A stretch of 64,000 nt of DNA from VBWE01 sp943372645 (GTDB taxonomy: Bacteria; Bacteroidota; Bacteroidia; Palsa-965), in assembly GCA_943372645.1 (NCBI GenBank), contig CALRZN010000026.1:6647-70646 (forward strand), given 5' to 3'. The notes beneath the pieces are model-generated. The model was not told the origin of the DNA. It did no database searches and worked only from the letters and a program-made list of their open reading frames with translations. This document shows positions 1-7,757 of this stretch, in pieces (position 1 is the first letter of the stretch; the number at the start of each line of letters is the position of its first letter). The position numbers and the translations under genes were made by a program.

Positions 1-82
1 CATGTCCGTGACTTCCGTTCAGCATGCGTTCAGCGTTAACGGGAATGATGCGGATACCGTTGTTTAATTCCAATGTTCTCAT
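1..82 (-). CDS. Partial CDS, N-terminal 27 residues of an unidentified protein
   Basis: An ATG at 82-80 opens a reading frame that runs off the left edge of the window. The visible residues start MRTLELNNGIRIIPVN. No signal peptide or recognisable motif is present, and 27 residues are too few to name a family. The start is supported by a good Bacteroidota-type promoter just upstream (TACTTTTG read on the minus strand at 113-106, with TTG 21 bp further upstream). It is divergent from the gene at 852. The call as a gene rests on the promoter and the open frame; the function is unknown. Confidence 0.5.
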   Translation of the reverse strand, partial: MRTLELNNGIRIIPVNAERMLNGSHGH

Positions 83-105
83 ACAGGTGTTTTGTTTTCC
101 TGAAC

Positions 106-137
106 CAAAAGTAGGTTAACCCGTGACTGCCCGCCAA
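106..137 (-). promoter_or_regulatory. Putative promoter of the left-edge gene
   Basis: Read on the minus strand, TTG (137-135), a 21-bp spacer and TACTTTTG (113-106) match the Bacteroidota TTG-N18-21-TAnnTTTG promoter form. The downstream ATG is at 82, giving a short leader of about 15-20 nt. Confidence 0.45.
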
Positions 138-355
138 TACTTGGTCACACGGTTATTTACATGAAATTGTTAATTGCGGTGGTTGGAAAGGTGAGCCTGA
201 AAAAGTGACAGTGTTCATAACCCTATTTTTTTGTGATAGCCTGCGTGACTGCAAAGCCGGTAAACAGTGACCTGCGTGACAAATGCGTCACCAAAGGAGG
301 TGTTGTTAATAACCCCGGTTTCGGAAGCCTGGGGCCGGACATATAAACACGTGAC
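123..355. repeat. Cluster of GTGAC/GTCAC pentamers in a 340-bp non-coding leader
   Basis: GTGAC occurs at 123, 205, 245, 267, 276 and 351, and its complement GTCAC at 144 and 287; one more lies at 8 inside the partial gene. Two of them extend to GTGACAGTGT. No open reading frame of note lies here. About 0.5 occurrences would be expected by chance in this length, so this is a real enrichment. It could be a regulator-binding array or degenerate repeat debris; the sequence does not decide. Confidence 0.45.
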
Positions 356-425
356 AGTGTATAAGTAGTTTGTTTTTTTTAGTGTGTTGCCCGGAAAACA
401 AGTGTTTTTCAGATTTCAGACTTAT

Positions 426-690
426 AGATATGAGATTTGAGACGCGCTGCTTCGGATGTGAGACTAACAGATATGAGATTTGAGACGGGCTGCTCCGGAT
501 GTGAGACTAACAGATATGAGATTTGAGACGTGCTGTTTTCAGATTGGCAGCTGTACACATTGCTTTCGCAAAGCGATTCGTCTCAAATCTGAAAGTCTCA
601 TGTCTAAAAGTCTCACATCTCAAATCTGAAAGTCTGATAGCTATAAGTCTCACATCTAAAATCTGGAAGTCTGATATCTGAAAGTCTGAT
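426..690. repeat. 43-bp tandem repeat element with inverted arms, copy 1
   Basis: Three units of exactly 43 bp start at 426, 469 and 512 (unit core AGATATGAGATTTGAGACG, then GCTGCTCCGGATGTGAGACT). The third unit runs into a central segment containing the perfect hairpin GCTTT-CGC-AAAGC. After it the repeats return in inverted form (CGTCTCAAATCT, AGTCTCACATCT and so on) to about 690. The whole forms a long imperfect palindrome. A second copy with five units lies at 1937. The remaining bases to 760 show nothing further. Confidence 0.85.
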
Positions 691-761
691 CGTGCAAAAC
701 AAAAAGCGGAGCGCCCCCCTCAGCTCTTTCTGTATTTTAATGAAGATGTATATTCGTTTAT

Positions 762-769
762 TATCTTTG
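762..769 (+). promoter_or_regulatory. Putative -7 element for the 852 gene pair
   Basis: TATCTTTG fits TAnnTTTG. No clear TTG lies at the right distance upstream, so the promoter is weakly supported. Transcription from here would leave a leader of about 75 nt before the ATG at 852. Confidence 0.35.
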
Positions 770-851
770 AATACGACCTTGCGGTTAGCAATAACCCAAT
801 CAATGAAGAATACTTAATCCCGAAAACCCCGTACCTTATTTAAGGAATCAA

Positions 852-1253
852 ATGGAGGAAAATTCAAAAGGCAGTTCCGGAAAACGCAGCATCGGGTTGT
901 GGATTGGCCTGTTCAAATTCTGTATTCTTTATTTTACACTCTTCCTGCTGGCCCGCCGGGCGATTGAGGCAGAAAATCATACGCTTTTCAGAACATTTAT
1001 CATCGCAATAACCGCATTGCACATATTGTTTGTGTTTACACTTTATACAACGCGGTTTGCCCGCTTCTCGTTTAATCAGTGGAGCAGGAATGCAATTATC
1101 GGTGGTGTTATCTTTCTGTGCAATGGTGCAGGCCTGTTTTACATGGTCTGCAGGGGCCATTTTCAGTTGCTGGAAACACTGGATAAACTGCTGCTGCTGT
1201 TTTGCGCGGCTACCTTTCTGATCCTGCTTTTTATCCGGAAAAGGGAGTCCTGA
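852..1253 (+). CDS. Hypothetical four-helix membrane protein
   Basis: 133 residues with a short basic, Ser/Gly-rich N terminus and four strongly hydrophobic stretches at about residues 14-36, 47-66, 80-100 and 107-127, ending in the basic tail RKRES. It should be an inner-membrane protein. I do not recognise a family. It lies 30 bp upstream of the 1284 gene on the same strand, so the two are probably one transcription unit. The pair is enclosed by two copies of the 43-bp repeat element, which hints at a cassette. Function unknown. Confidence 0.7.
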   Translation: MEENSKGSSGKRSIGLWIGLFKFCILYFTLFLLARRAIEAENHTLFRTFIIAITALHILFVFTLYTTRFARFSFNQWSRNAIIGGVIFLCNGAGLFYMVCRGHFQLLETLDKLLLLFCAATFLILLFIRKRES

Positions 1254-1283
1254 AAACAGTACTCACCCGTTACAGCTACTGAA

Positions 1284-1880
1284 ATGAAAAAAAAGACGAA
1301 AACTAAAAACACTACCCGTGCAGCTGCCCGCAAAGAAGCAACCCGCGAGGCTGCGCTCGAAAGATACAGTGATCTCGTTTGTACAGATTCGTTGGGAGCG
1401 AGAAATGCGCTGCTGAAACTGCCTTACCGGAATGATGCGTACCTGCTGTCGTGCATTGCGCTAACCTATCGAGATGAAGCCATGTTTTTTAAAAATGGCC
1501 GTCAGCGGAAACATAACGTAGGTGCCAAACTGCTGGTAGCTAAAAAATACATTGATAAAGCGTTCAGACTGATGCCAGACTGCCGTGATTTGCTTTATAC
1601 CCGGGGCAATATTCACCAGGCGATGGACGATAATTATACCGCTTTCGATTGTTTCATAAAAATACTTGACATCGGCAAAGGAAAACAACCTGCTTTAAAC
1701 TGTTCCGGTTCGGAAAGCTGGTTTATTGAGATGCTGATTAATGATGCCCATTTTGAACTTTACCGCATTTTCAGGGATTTGGACAACATGCGGCTTGCAA
1801 AACGTTTCCTCGCCGAATACAAACGCGGACTGAAAAAAGGAATTTCCACCATTTACAAACCGCTGGAGCAGTTTTTATAA
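1284..1880 (+). CDS. TPR-like helical repeat protein, hypothetical
   Basis: 198 residues, no signal peptide, and a very basic N terminus (MKKKTKTKNTTRAAARKEATR). Residues about 85-135 read like tetratricopeptide repeats: a helix ending KYIDKAFRLMPD, then LLYTRGNIHQAMDDNYTAFDCFIKILD. TPR proteins act as protein-interaction scaffolds. The likely operon partner is the membrane protein at 852. No catalytic motif is visible. The helical-repeat assignment is moderate and the role is unknown. Confidence 0.7.
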   Translation: MKKKTKTKNTTRAAARKEATREAALERYSDLVCTDSLGARNALLKLPYRNDAYLLSCIALTYRDEAMFFKNGRQRKHNVGAKLLVAKKYIDKAFRLMPDCRDLLYTRGNIHQAMDDNYTAFDCFIKILDIGKGKQPALNCSGSESWFIEMLINDAHFELYRIFRDLDNMRLAKRFLAEYKRGLKKGISTIYKPLEQFL

Positions 1881-1936
1881 TAGCGGAGTCACCGGGGCGA
1901 TGAAGCCTGGTTACGGTTGGCAAATATGAGACTTCC

Positions 1937-2270
1937 AGATTTGAGATTTGAGACGTGTTGCTCCGGATGTGAGACTAACAGATATGAGATTTGAGACGCG
2001 CTGCTCCGGATGTGAGACTAGCAGATATGAGATTTGAGACGCGCTGCTCTGGATGTGAGACTTCCAGATTTGAGATTTGAGATGCGCTGCTCCGGATGTG
2101 ATACTAACAGATATGAGATTTGAGACGTGCTGTTTTTCAGATTGGCAGCTGTACACATTGCTTTCGCAAAGCGATTCGTCTCAAATCTCAAATCTGAAAG
2201 TCTCATGTCTAAAAGTCTCACATCTAAAATCTGGATGTCTCAAATCTGAAAATCCCCTATCTGATCTGTT
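1937..2270. repeat. 43-bp tandem repeat element with inverted arms, copy 2
   Basis: Five units of 43 bp start at 1937, 1980, 2023, 2066 and 2109. They are followed by the same central segment (GGCAGCTGTACACATTGC and the GCTTT-CGC-AAAGC hairpin) and inverted arms as in copy 1 at 426. Orientation is the same as copy 1, so the two copies bracket the 852/1284 gene pair as direct repeats. The units have no unique spacers between them, so this is not a CRISPR array. The 474-bp gap between 1880 and 2355 holds essentially only this element. Confidence 0.85.
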
Positions 2271-2354
2271 CGTTGAGGAAACGCTTATCGCTTTCTGCCG
2301 GCACTTCGTAAATCACGAGCTGTTTTGCTGAAAACAGTAACCGCTCTGTTTATG

Positions 2355-2798
2355 CTATAAAAAACCAATCAGCATGGTAACGCATCCGTTTTTAATAGTT
2401 CCATCTGCCGAAGGCGGCACTTCAATCTCGATGTAGTATGTTCCGCTTTTGGTGGGCGTAAACTGCCAGTACAGGTCGTCAATCCCCTGGGCTGAATCAT
2501 ATACTTTTTCGCGTTTTTTAGACGTTTCGGGAGCGTTGTAAATATTCAGTTTTACTTTATCCTTATACCCTTCAGAACAAAACACAAGTCTGTATTTTTC
2601 ACCGGCGTAAGCAGTGAACACCATTTTTACCGTATGTGGTTTTTCATCAAAGGTGAGCTCTGCTGAACCATAACCGTCGTATGTATAAGGCTTCAGGTTT
2701 GATTTGCAGGCTTTCGCCATTTTTTTTGCGTTGCATTGTGCGTTTATTGCACTTGCAGGCAGCAGCAGGAGCAGCAGGAGAAGTAGTTTTTTTACCAT
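2355..2798 (-). CDS. Small secreted protein, paralogue of the 3066 gene
   Basis: 147 residues with a signal peptide (MVKKLLLLLLLLLPASAINA, cleavage before QC). The mature part starts with CNAKKMAKACKSNLKPYTYDG and contains EKYRLVF near the middle and a beta-rich C terminus. The 158-residue product of 3066-3542 has the same plan (CDAKGIKERAKDKLDPYKYDS, EKYRMVF, C-terminal CVVFMLGYK versus CVTMLIGFL), so the two are paralogues. It is probably a periplasmic or outer-membrane-associated beta protein. Family not recognised. Confidence 0.75.
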   Translation of the reverse strand: MVKKLLLLLLLLLPASAINAQCNAKKMAKACKSNLKPYTYDGYGSAELTFDEKPHTVKMVFTAYAGEKYRLVFCSEGYKDKVKLNIYNAPETSKKREKVYDSAQGIDDLYWQFTPTKSGTYYIEIEVPPSADGTIKNGCVTMLIGFL

Positions 2799-2821
2799 AA
2801 ATGCCGGTGTGTAAGAATAAA

Positions 2822-2849
2822 AAAAGGCGAACTGTACAATTCGCCTTTT
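2822..2849 (-). terminator. Intrinsic terminator downstream of the 3066 gene
   Basis: AAAAGGCGAA (2822-2831) pairs perfectly with TTCGCCTTTT (2840-2849). Read on the minus strand the stem is followed by a run of T. It lies between the 3066 and 2355 genes and would end the transcript from 4442/3542, implying that 2355 has its own promoter or depends on read-through. Confidence 0.65.
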
Positions 2850-3020
2850 ACGTAATACGGATTAAATAGTTTTATGTTTTCACGCCCCGGGATGATAAAT
2901 CAGTTAAAATACGTAGTTTACTTAAGTGGCGACGTATTCCGTTTCTGCGCTTCCGGGGCAGCATAAAAGCGGCTTGTTTTCAGCCGCGATGCGGTAGATG
3001 GGTGCAACGGCACTATTCCT

Positions 3021-3044
3021 GGAAAACGGATAGTTCCGTTTTCC
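3021..3044. other. Perfect 10-bp hairpin downstream of the 3066 gene
   Basis: GGAAAACGGA (3021-3030) and TCCGTTTTCC (3035-3044) form a perfect stem with a 4-nt loop, 22 bp after the stop codon of the minus-strand gene. No T-run follows on the minus strand, so it may stabilise the 3' end or pause transcription rather than act as a classical terminator. Confidence 0.5.
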
Positions 3045-3065
3045 CCGCCTGGTGCAAACATTTGT

Positions 3066-3542
3066 TTATTTGTACCCCAGCATAAAAACAACACATTCCT
3101 GTTTGTTGATGAAACTGCTGTCTGTTACAGCCGGGACTTCATAATCCACAAAATATTTCAACGTGCGTTTGTCCGGTTCAAACACATGCAGTTTTTCGCC
3201 TGCCGGCTTGTCTTTGGTCGTCCACAGCGGCTTGCGGTCTTTGGTTTCTTTGTCCTTGGTATATACTGAAATCACAACCGGTTTGGTAAGCGCTTCGGTA
3301 TTAAACACCATGCGGTATTTTTCGCCGATAAATACGGGGACTTCGGTTTCTTTCACCTGGTTTTTGCCTTTGTACGTAACCTTGGTCAGTTTACCCGAGT
3401 CGTATTTGTAAGGATCGAGTTTGTCTTTTGCGCGTTCTTTAATGCCTTTGGCGTCGCACACTTCTTCCGTCTGCAGGCTGGCACCGGTAAGTACAAAAAA
3501 GCCGGCAATACCGAGCACTAAAAAGAGAGATATCCGTTTCAT
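3066..3542 (-). CDS. Small secreted protein, paralogue of the 2355 gene
   Basis: 158 residues with an N-terminal signal peptide (MKRISLFLVLGIAGFFVLTGA). The mature region has the same landmarks as the 2355 product: a Cys-containing helix, DPYKYDS, EKYRMVF and a C-terminal beta segment with CVVFMLGYK. Two conserved cysteines near the two ends of both proteins could form a disulfide. It is 30 bp downstream of the lipoprotein at 3573-4442, so both are likely co-transcribed. Function unknown. Confidence 0.75.
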   Translation of the reverse strand: MKRISLFLVLGIAGFFVLTGASLQTEEVCDAKGIKERAKDKLDPYKYDSGKLTKVTYKGKNQVKETEVPVFIGEKYRMVFNTEALTKPVVISVYTKDKETKDRKPLWTTKDKPAGEKLHVFEPDKRTLKYFVDYEVPAVTDSSFINKQECVVFMLGYK

Positions 3543-3572
3543 GATGGGATCAGGTGTTTATACAGGTGTTTA

Positions 3573-4442
3573 TCAGGCGTTAATAATTTTTTTGCGGATC
3601 GCTTCGATTTTCGAGAAGAGGCTGTTGAGTTCTTCTTTTTTCACTTCCACTTTTGTGAAGTCAATTTCTTCGCTTTCCATTACTGCTTTCACCGAAGGAA
3701 TGGCCGTAAACGTATTCTGCAGATCAGTGAGATCAACCAGCAGGGCGGTAATTGCCGGTTCTTTTGCTTCGTTGGCTTTCAGTTCGCTGATGATGTTGTT
3801 CAGAATGGTCATCTGCTCGAGCAGTTTCGGAACAATTTTGCTTTCCGGGTTTTTGTTATAAACCTGTGCACCGATATACATACTTTCAATCCACGCGCCG
3901 GAGTAAATGATGCCGTACAGGTGTTTCTGGTCGTTTTCAGCCATCAGCATATCGCTTTCCATCTGCATTTCGGCAATAATGCCGCGCAGCGAATCTTCCG
4001 AATCGAGGTTTTTATTAAAACGCTCATACAGGTTGCCGTTGTCGAACACCTTGCCCATATTGAGCTGGCCGGCTACCTCGCGGATGGTTTTCAGGTATTT
4101 GATGGCCTCGTTGTTCTGTTTGTTCAGCACGGTATAGGCCATATCCGAACTGTACACCCCCATGTTCTGCGCCAGTTTGAACTTGTCGCTGTATTTGGAG
4201 GCACTGCCCGCATCATGCGTAATGCCCGGCAGGTATTTGAGACCCGATTTTTTGAACAGTGCAGCCACCTGCAGGGGCGAGGGGAGTGTATAACTCACGG
4301 TTTCTTCGGTTTCTACCGTAGCTTCGGTATTCCCGAGCGAGTCTTTCGATGCGGTATCTTCCCCTTCGGGTTTGGTTCCGTCGTTGCTGCACGAACCCAG
4401 CAGGAACAGGCCGGGCAACAGGTAAAGCAGGCATTTTTTCAT
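3573..4442 (-). CDS. Hypothetical lipoprotein
   Basis: 289 residues. The N terminus MKKCLLYLLPGLFLLGSCSND carries a lipobox (LLGSC), so the protein should be lipid-anchored. A Glu/Asp/Thr-rich linker to about residue 50 precedes a mostly helical domain with long amphipathic stretches (for example KLLEQMTILNNIISELKANE and a C-terminal KIEAIRKKIINA). I recognise no enzyme motif. It heads a minus-strand unit with the secreted protein at 3066 and is divergent from the PPIase operon at 4593, a context that suggests envelope function. Confidence 0.7.
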   Translation of the reverse strand: MKKCLLYLLPGLFLLGSCSNDGTKPEGEDTASKDSLGNTEATVETEETVSYTLPSPLQVAALFKKSGLKYLPGITHDAGSASKYSDKFKLAQNMGVYSSDMAYTVLNKQNNEAIKYLKTIREVAGQLNMGKVFDNGNLYERFNKNLDSEDSLRGIIAEMQMESDMLMAENDQKHLYGIIYSGAWIESMYIGAQVYNKNPESKIVPKLLEQMTILNNIISELKANEAKEPAITALLVDLTDLQNTFTAIPSVKAVMESEEIDFTKVEVKKEELNSLFSKIEAIRKKIINA

Positions 4443-4530
4443 AGTAAGGTCTGGTCGGATTTGGTTTTCAGACCGCTAAACTATAAAAATCCGGCAAACC
4501 GGCTGCAAATCCGCTATTTATTCACACTTT

Positions 4531-4566
4531 TTGACGCTTTTCAGGCAAAAAGAATTACTACATTTG
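4531..4566 (+). promoter_or_regulatory. Putative promoter of the PPIase operon
   Basis: TACATTTG at 4559-4566 is a perfect TAnnTTTG. The nearest TTG (4531-4533, in TTTTTGACG) is 25 bp upstream, longer than usual, so only the -7 part is convincing. The leader to the ATG at 4593 would be about 20 nt. Confidence 0.45.
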
Positions 4567-4592
4567 CCTTCCGTTAAAAGCAAAACTGAATT

Positions 4593-6743
4593 ATGACTAT
4601 GAAAAAAGCCCTTGCGCTTTCGCTTCTCATCCTGGGTACGGCATCTTCGTTTGCCCAGAATGCAAACGATCCGGTTCTTATGAATGTATGCGGCACAAAC
4701 GTTACGCTGTCTGAATTCATGAGTGTTTACAAAAAGAACAACAAGGATCAGAGTAATGACCGGAAGGCCATCGAAAACTACCTCGACCTGTTCACCGTTT
4801 TCAAAATGCGTGTGAAAGAGGCCGAAGCGATGAAACTCGACACTTCTGCCAGTTTTATTAACGAACTGGCCGGTTACCGCCGCCAGCTTGCACAGCCGTA
4901 CCTCACCGACCGTGATGTGAACGACCGCCTGCTGAAAGAGGCCTACGACCGCATGCAGACTGATGTACACGCCTCCCACGTACTCATCAAGTGCGATGAA
5001 AACGCACTGCCGAAAGACACCCTGCTGGCCTGGCAGCGCACCATGATTGCGCAGAACATGCTGAACGGAAAACCGGTTACCAAACTGATTGACGAATACG
5101 AAAAACAGCTCCGCAGCAACTACACCGCTAACGGAACTGTAAAAATGAGCAAAGCCGATTCAACCACTTTTACCGGACAGGTGAATTCGCTGCGTCAGCT
5201 CGACCGCAAATACAAAGGCAAAGCCGTTCCGTTTGCGGAGCTGGCCAAAGGCCTTTCCGATGATCCTTCGGCCAAAGAAAACGGCGGCGACCTCGGGTAC
5301 TTTACCTCCATGCAAATGGTTTACCCGTTTGAAACAGCGGCATACGAAGGCAAAGTAGGCGAAATTACCAACCCGGTGCGCACCCGTTACGGGTATCACC
5401 TGCTGAAAGTGCTCGACCGCCGTCCCGCCCAGGGCGAAGTGCGCGTGGCACACATCATGGTGAAAACAACCACCGGCATGTCGGTAGAAGATTCACTGAA
5501 AGCCAAACAGAAAATTGAAGAGATTGCGCAGAAACTGAAAACCGGTGGCAACTTTGAAGAACTGGCCCGCCAGTATTCCGACGACAAACCGTCAGCAGCC
5601 AAAGGCGGTGAACTGCCCTGGTTCGGCCGTTACAAAATGCCGGCTGAATTTGAAGAAGCATCGTTTAACCTGGCCAACGACGGCGAAATAAGCGCACCGG
5701 TAAAAACACGTTACGGCTGGCACATCATCAAACGCCTCGAACGCCGCGGCATTCCGAAGTACGACGACATGAAAGCGGATCTCAAAACCCGCGTTACCCG
5801 CGACAGCCGTTCGCAGAAAGGCCGCGAGTCGCTCATCGTACGCATCAAACAGGAAAACAATTTCTCGGAAGCGAAAACGGTTACGCTGACCAAGAAAATG
5901 AAGAAGAAAAAGAAACCGGCGATCATTACTTTCCCGGCACTGGATGAAATGTATACAGCAGTGGATACCTCTATTTACAAAGGGGTATGGACCGCCGACC
6001 GTGCAAAAGCGATGAACAAAACCATGTTCAGCCTGGCCGGTAAAAACTACACGCAGGGCGATTTTGCATCGTACATCGAATCGCACCAGGCCCGCCGCGC
6101 CAAAACGAACGACATCCGTTCCATTGTAAACGACCAGTACAGCAAATGGGTGGAAGAAACCTGCATCACGCTTGAAGAAAACCAGCTCGATAAAAAATAC
6201 CCGGAGTTTAAAGCACTCATGCAGGAATACCGCGACGGCATCCTGCTGTTTGACCTGATGGATCGTAAAGTGTGGTCGAAAGCCGTGAAAGATTCGGTGG
6301 GCCTCAAAAACTTCTACGAACTGAACAAGGAAAAATACAAGTGGGATGAACGTGCCGATGCAACCGTTTACAACTGCGCAAGCGATTCGGTAGCGAAAGT
6401 GGTTCGCGCCATGCTCGCGAAAAAGAAAACCAGCAAGGAAATTCTGGAAGCGCTGAACAAAAAATCGCAGCTCAACCTGCAGGTGGAAAGCAAACTGTTT
6501 GTAAAAGGTGAAAACGATGTGGTTGACCGTAACTGGAAAGCCGGCCTGAGCACCAATACGAACAAAGACAAAAAAGTGATTTTTGCCGATGTGAAGAAAA
6601 TTGTGCCGCCGACTGTTAAAACACTGCAGGAATCGAAGGGCCTTGTTACCGCCGACTACCAGAACCAGGTAGAAAAAGAGTGGAACGAAAGCCTGAAGAA
6701 AAACTGCCCGGTCAGCGTTTATAAAGAAGTACTGCCGAAATAA
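4593..6743 (+). CDS. Periplasmic peptidyl-prolyl isomerase with two parvulin domains (SurA/PpiD-like)
   Basis: 716 residues with a signal peptide (MTMKKALALSLLILGTASSFAQ). Two parvulin-type rotamase domains are visible: residues about 124-276 (VHASHVLIK, then SDDPSAKENGGDLGYF, GEITNPVRTRYGYHLLKV) and about 282-384 (VRVAHIMVKT, AKGGELPWFGRYKMPAEFEEA, TRYGWHIIKRL). The first is split by an insertion of about 60 residues between its first strand and the ELAKGLSDD helix. A long helical C-terminal part follows a Lys-rich patch (KKMKKKKKP). Such proteins chaperone outer-membrane proteins. It is the first gene of a set of three SurA-type genes and a MoxR ATPase. Start at 4593 or the second ATG at 4599. 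Confidence 0.9.
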   Translation: MTMKKALALSLLILGTASSFAQNANDPVLMNVCGTNVTLSEFMSVYKKNNKDQSNDRKAIENYLDLFTVFKMRVKEAEAMKLDTSASFINELAGYRRQLAQPYLTDRDVNDRLLKEAYDRMQTDVHASHVLIKCDENALPKDTLLAWQRTMIAQNMLNGKPVTKLIDEYEKQLRSNYTANGTVKMSKADSTTFTGQVNSLRQLDRKYKGKAVPFAELAKGLSDDPSAKENGGDLGYFTSMQMVYPFETAAYEGKVGEITNPVRTRYGYHLLKVLDRRPAQGEVRVAHIMVKTTTGMSVEDSLKAKQKIEEIAQKLKTGGNFEELARQYSDDKPSAAKGGELPWFGRYKMPAEFEEASFNLANDGEISAPVKTRYGWHIIKRLERRGIPKYDDMKADLKTRVTRDSRSQKGRESLIVRIKQENNFSEAKTVTLTKKMKKKKKPAIITFPALDEMYTAVDTSIYKGVWTADRAKAMNKTMFSLAGKNYTQGDFASYIESHQARRAKTNDIRSIVNDQYSKWVEETCITLEENQLDKKYPEFKALMQEYRDGILLFDLMDRKVWSKAVKDSVGLKNFYELNKEKYKWDERADATVYNCASDSVAKVVRAMLAKKKTSKEILEALNKKSQLNLQVESKLFVKGENDVVDRNWKAGLSTNTNKDKKVIFADVKKIVPPTVKTLQESKGLVTADYQNQVEKEWNESLKKNCPVSVYKEVLPK

Positions 6744-6836
6744 GCGGTTATTAACCGCCAAGGCAACGTTCGGGCGTTTGATACGTCTGACAACAGATAC
6801 CACAGCAGCGTCGTTTCACCCCCGGTGGAACGACGC
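6744..6836 (+). other. Two hairpins between the first and second PPIase genes
   Basis: Directly after the stop codon, GCGGTTA-T-TAACCGC (6744-6758) is a perfect 7-bp stem. Further on, GCGTCGTTTCACC (6808-6820) and GGTGGAACGACGC (6824-6836) form a 13-bp stem with one mismatch. Neither has a T-run, so full termination is doubtful. They may set the ratio of upstream to downstream message. Confidence 0.5.
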
Positions 6837-6866
6837 CGTTGTTAAAAACAAGAAGTGAAGAAGTAG

Positions 6867-7757
6867 ATGCACAGCACCTGGCATAGTGGGGTTTACCGGT
6901 TCGCGGCAGCGCTCGTGCTTGCCTGCGGAATGGCCGCATGCACGCCGGAAAAAGCACCCGCCGAAGCCGCCAAAGGGGCATTAGTGGCGCAGGTGTACAC
7001 CTACAAACTGTACAACAGCGACCTGGCTGCAATGATTCCCGACGGCACTTCGGCCGACGACAGCCTGCGCATGGCATCCAACCTCATCAACACGTGGGTA
7101 CACGAAATGGTGCTGCTGTACAAAGCCGAACAGAACCTGGCCGCAAAAGCAAAAAATGTGGAGAAACAGTTGCAGGATTACCGCAATTCGCTCATCACGT
7201 ATGCCTACGAAAAAGAACTTGTACGCCAGCGCCTCGATACCACCGTTACGCCTGCCGAAATAGAAACGTATTACCAGGCCAACCAGCAGAATTTTGAGCT
7301 GAAAGACAACATCATTAAAGTGATTTATGTGAAGGTGGACAAAAAAGCGCCGCAGCTGCCCCGCCTGCGCACACTGTGCAAGTCGGACAAGCCGCAGGAC
7401 AAACAGGAACTGGAAAAATACTGCCGCCAGTTTGCGCAGAACTATTACCTCGATGATAATTCCTGGCTGTTTTTTGATGACCTGCTGAAAGAAATTCCGA
7501 TTGAAACCTACAACAAGGAACTGTTCCTGCAGAACAACCGGTACATGGAAGTGGCCGATTCCTCGAGCCTTTATTTTGTAAACATCACCGGTTTTAAAAT
7601 CAAAAACAGCATTTCGCCGCTGGCATTTGAGCGCGAAAACATCCGGAACATCATTCTCCTGAAACGCAAACAGGAACTGGTGGAAGGCATGAAAAAAGAT
7701 ATTTACCGCGAAGCGGTGGAAAACGGAGAAATTCAGGTTAACTTTAAGGACAAATAA
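6867..7757 (+). CDS. SurA-N-like lipoprotein of the PPIase operon
   Basis: 296 residues. The N terminus has a signal sequence with a lipobox (GMAAC at about residues 21-25), indicating a lipoprotein. The body resembles the N-terminal chaperone part of SurA-like proteins: helices with EKQLQDYRNSLITYAYEKELVRQRLDTTVTPAEIETYYQANQ (quoted as two adjoining parts, EKQLQDYRNSLITYAYEKEL and VRQRLDTTVTPAEIETYYQ). A clear parvulin active-site domain is not seen. The stop overlaps the ATG of the next gene by one base (TAATG), so translation is probably coupled. It likely assists outer-membrane protein maturation with its neighbours. Confidence 0.8.
   Translation: MHSTWHSGVYRFAAALVLACGMAACTPEKAPAEAAKGALVAQVYTYKLYNSDLAAMIPDGTSADDSLRMASNLINTWVHEMVLLYKAEQNLAAKAKNVEKQLQDYRNSLITYAYEKELVRQRLDTTVTPAEIETYYQANQQNFELKDNIIKVIYVKVDKKAPQLPRLRTLCKSDKPQDKQELEKYCRQFAQNYYLDDNSWLFFDDLLKEIPIETYNKELFLQNNRYMEVADSSSLYFVNITGFKIKNSISPLAFERENIRNIILLKRKQELVEGMKKDIYREAVENGEIQVNFKDK

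Noticed and set aside
426..2270. 43-bp direct repeats as a CRISPR array
   Set aside because: The units are contiguous with no unique spacers, and the repeats continue in inverted orientation; no cas gene is present.
5592..6803. Long open frame antisense to the first PPIase gene
   Set aside because: It is a shadow of a strongly coding region with biased third positions, begins without a plausible promoter, and encodes low-complexity Phe/Arg-rich sequence.
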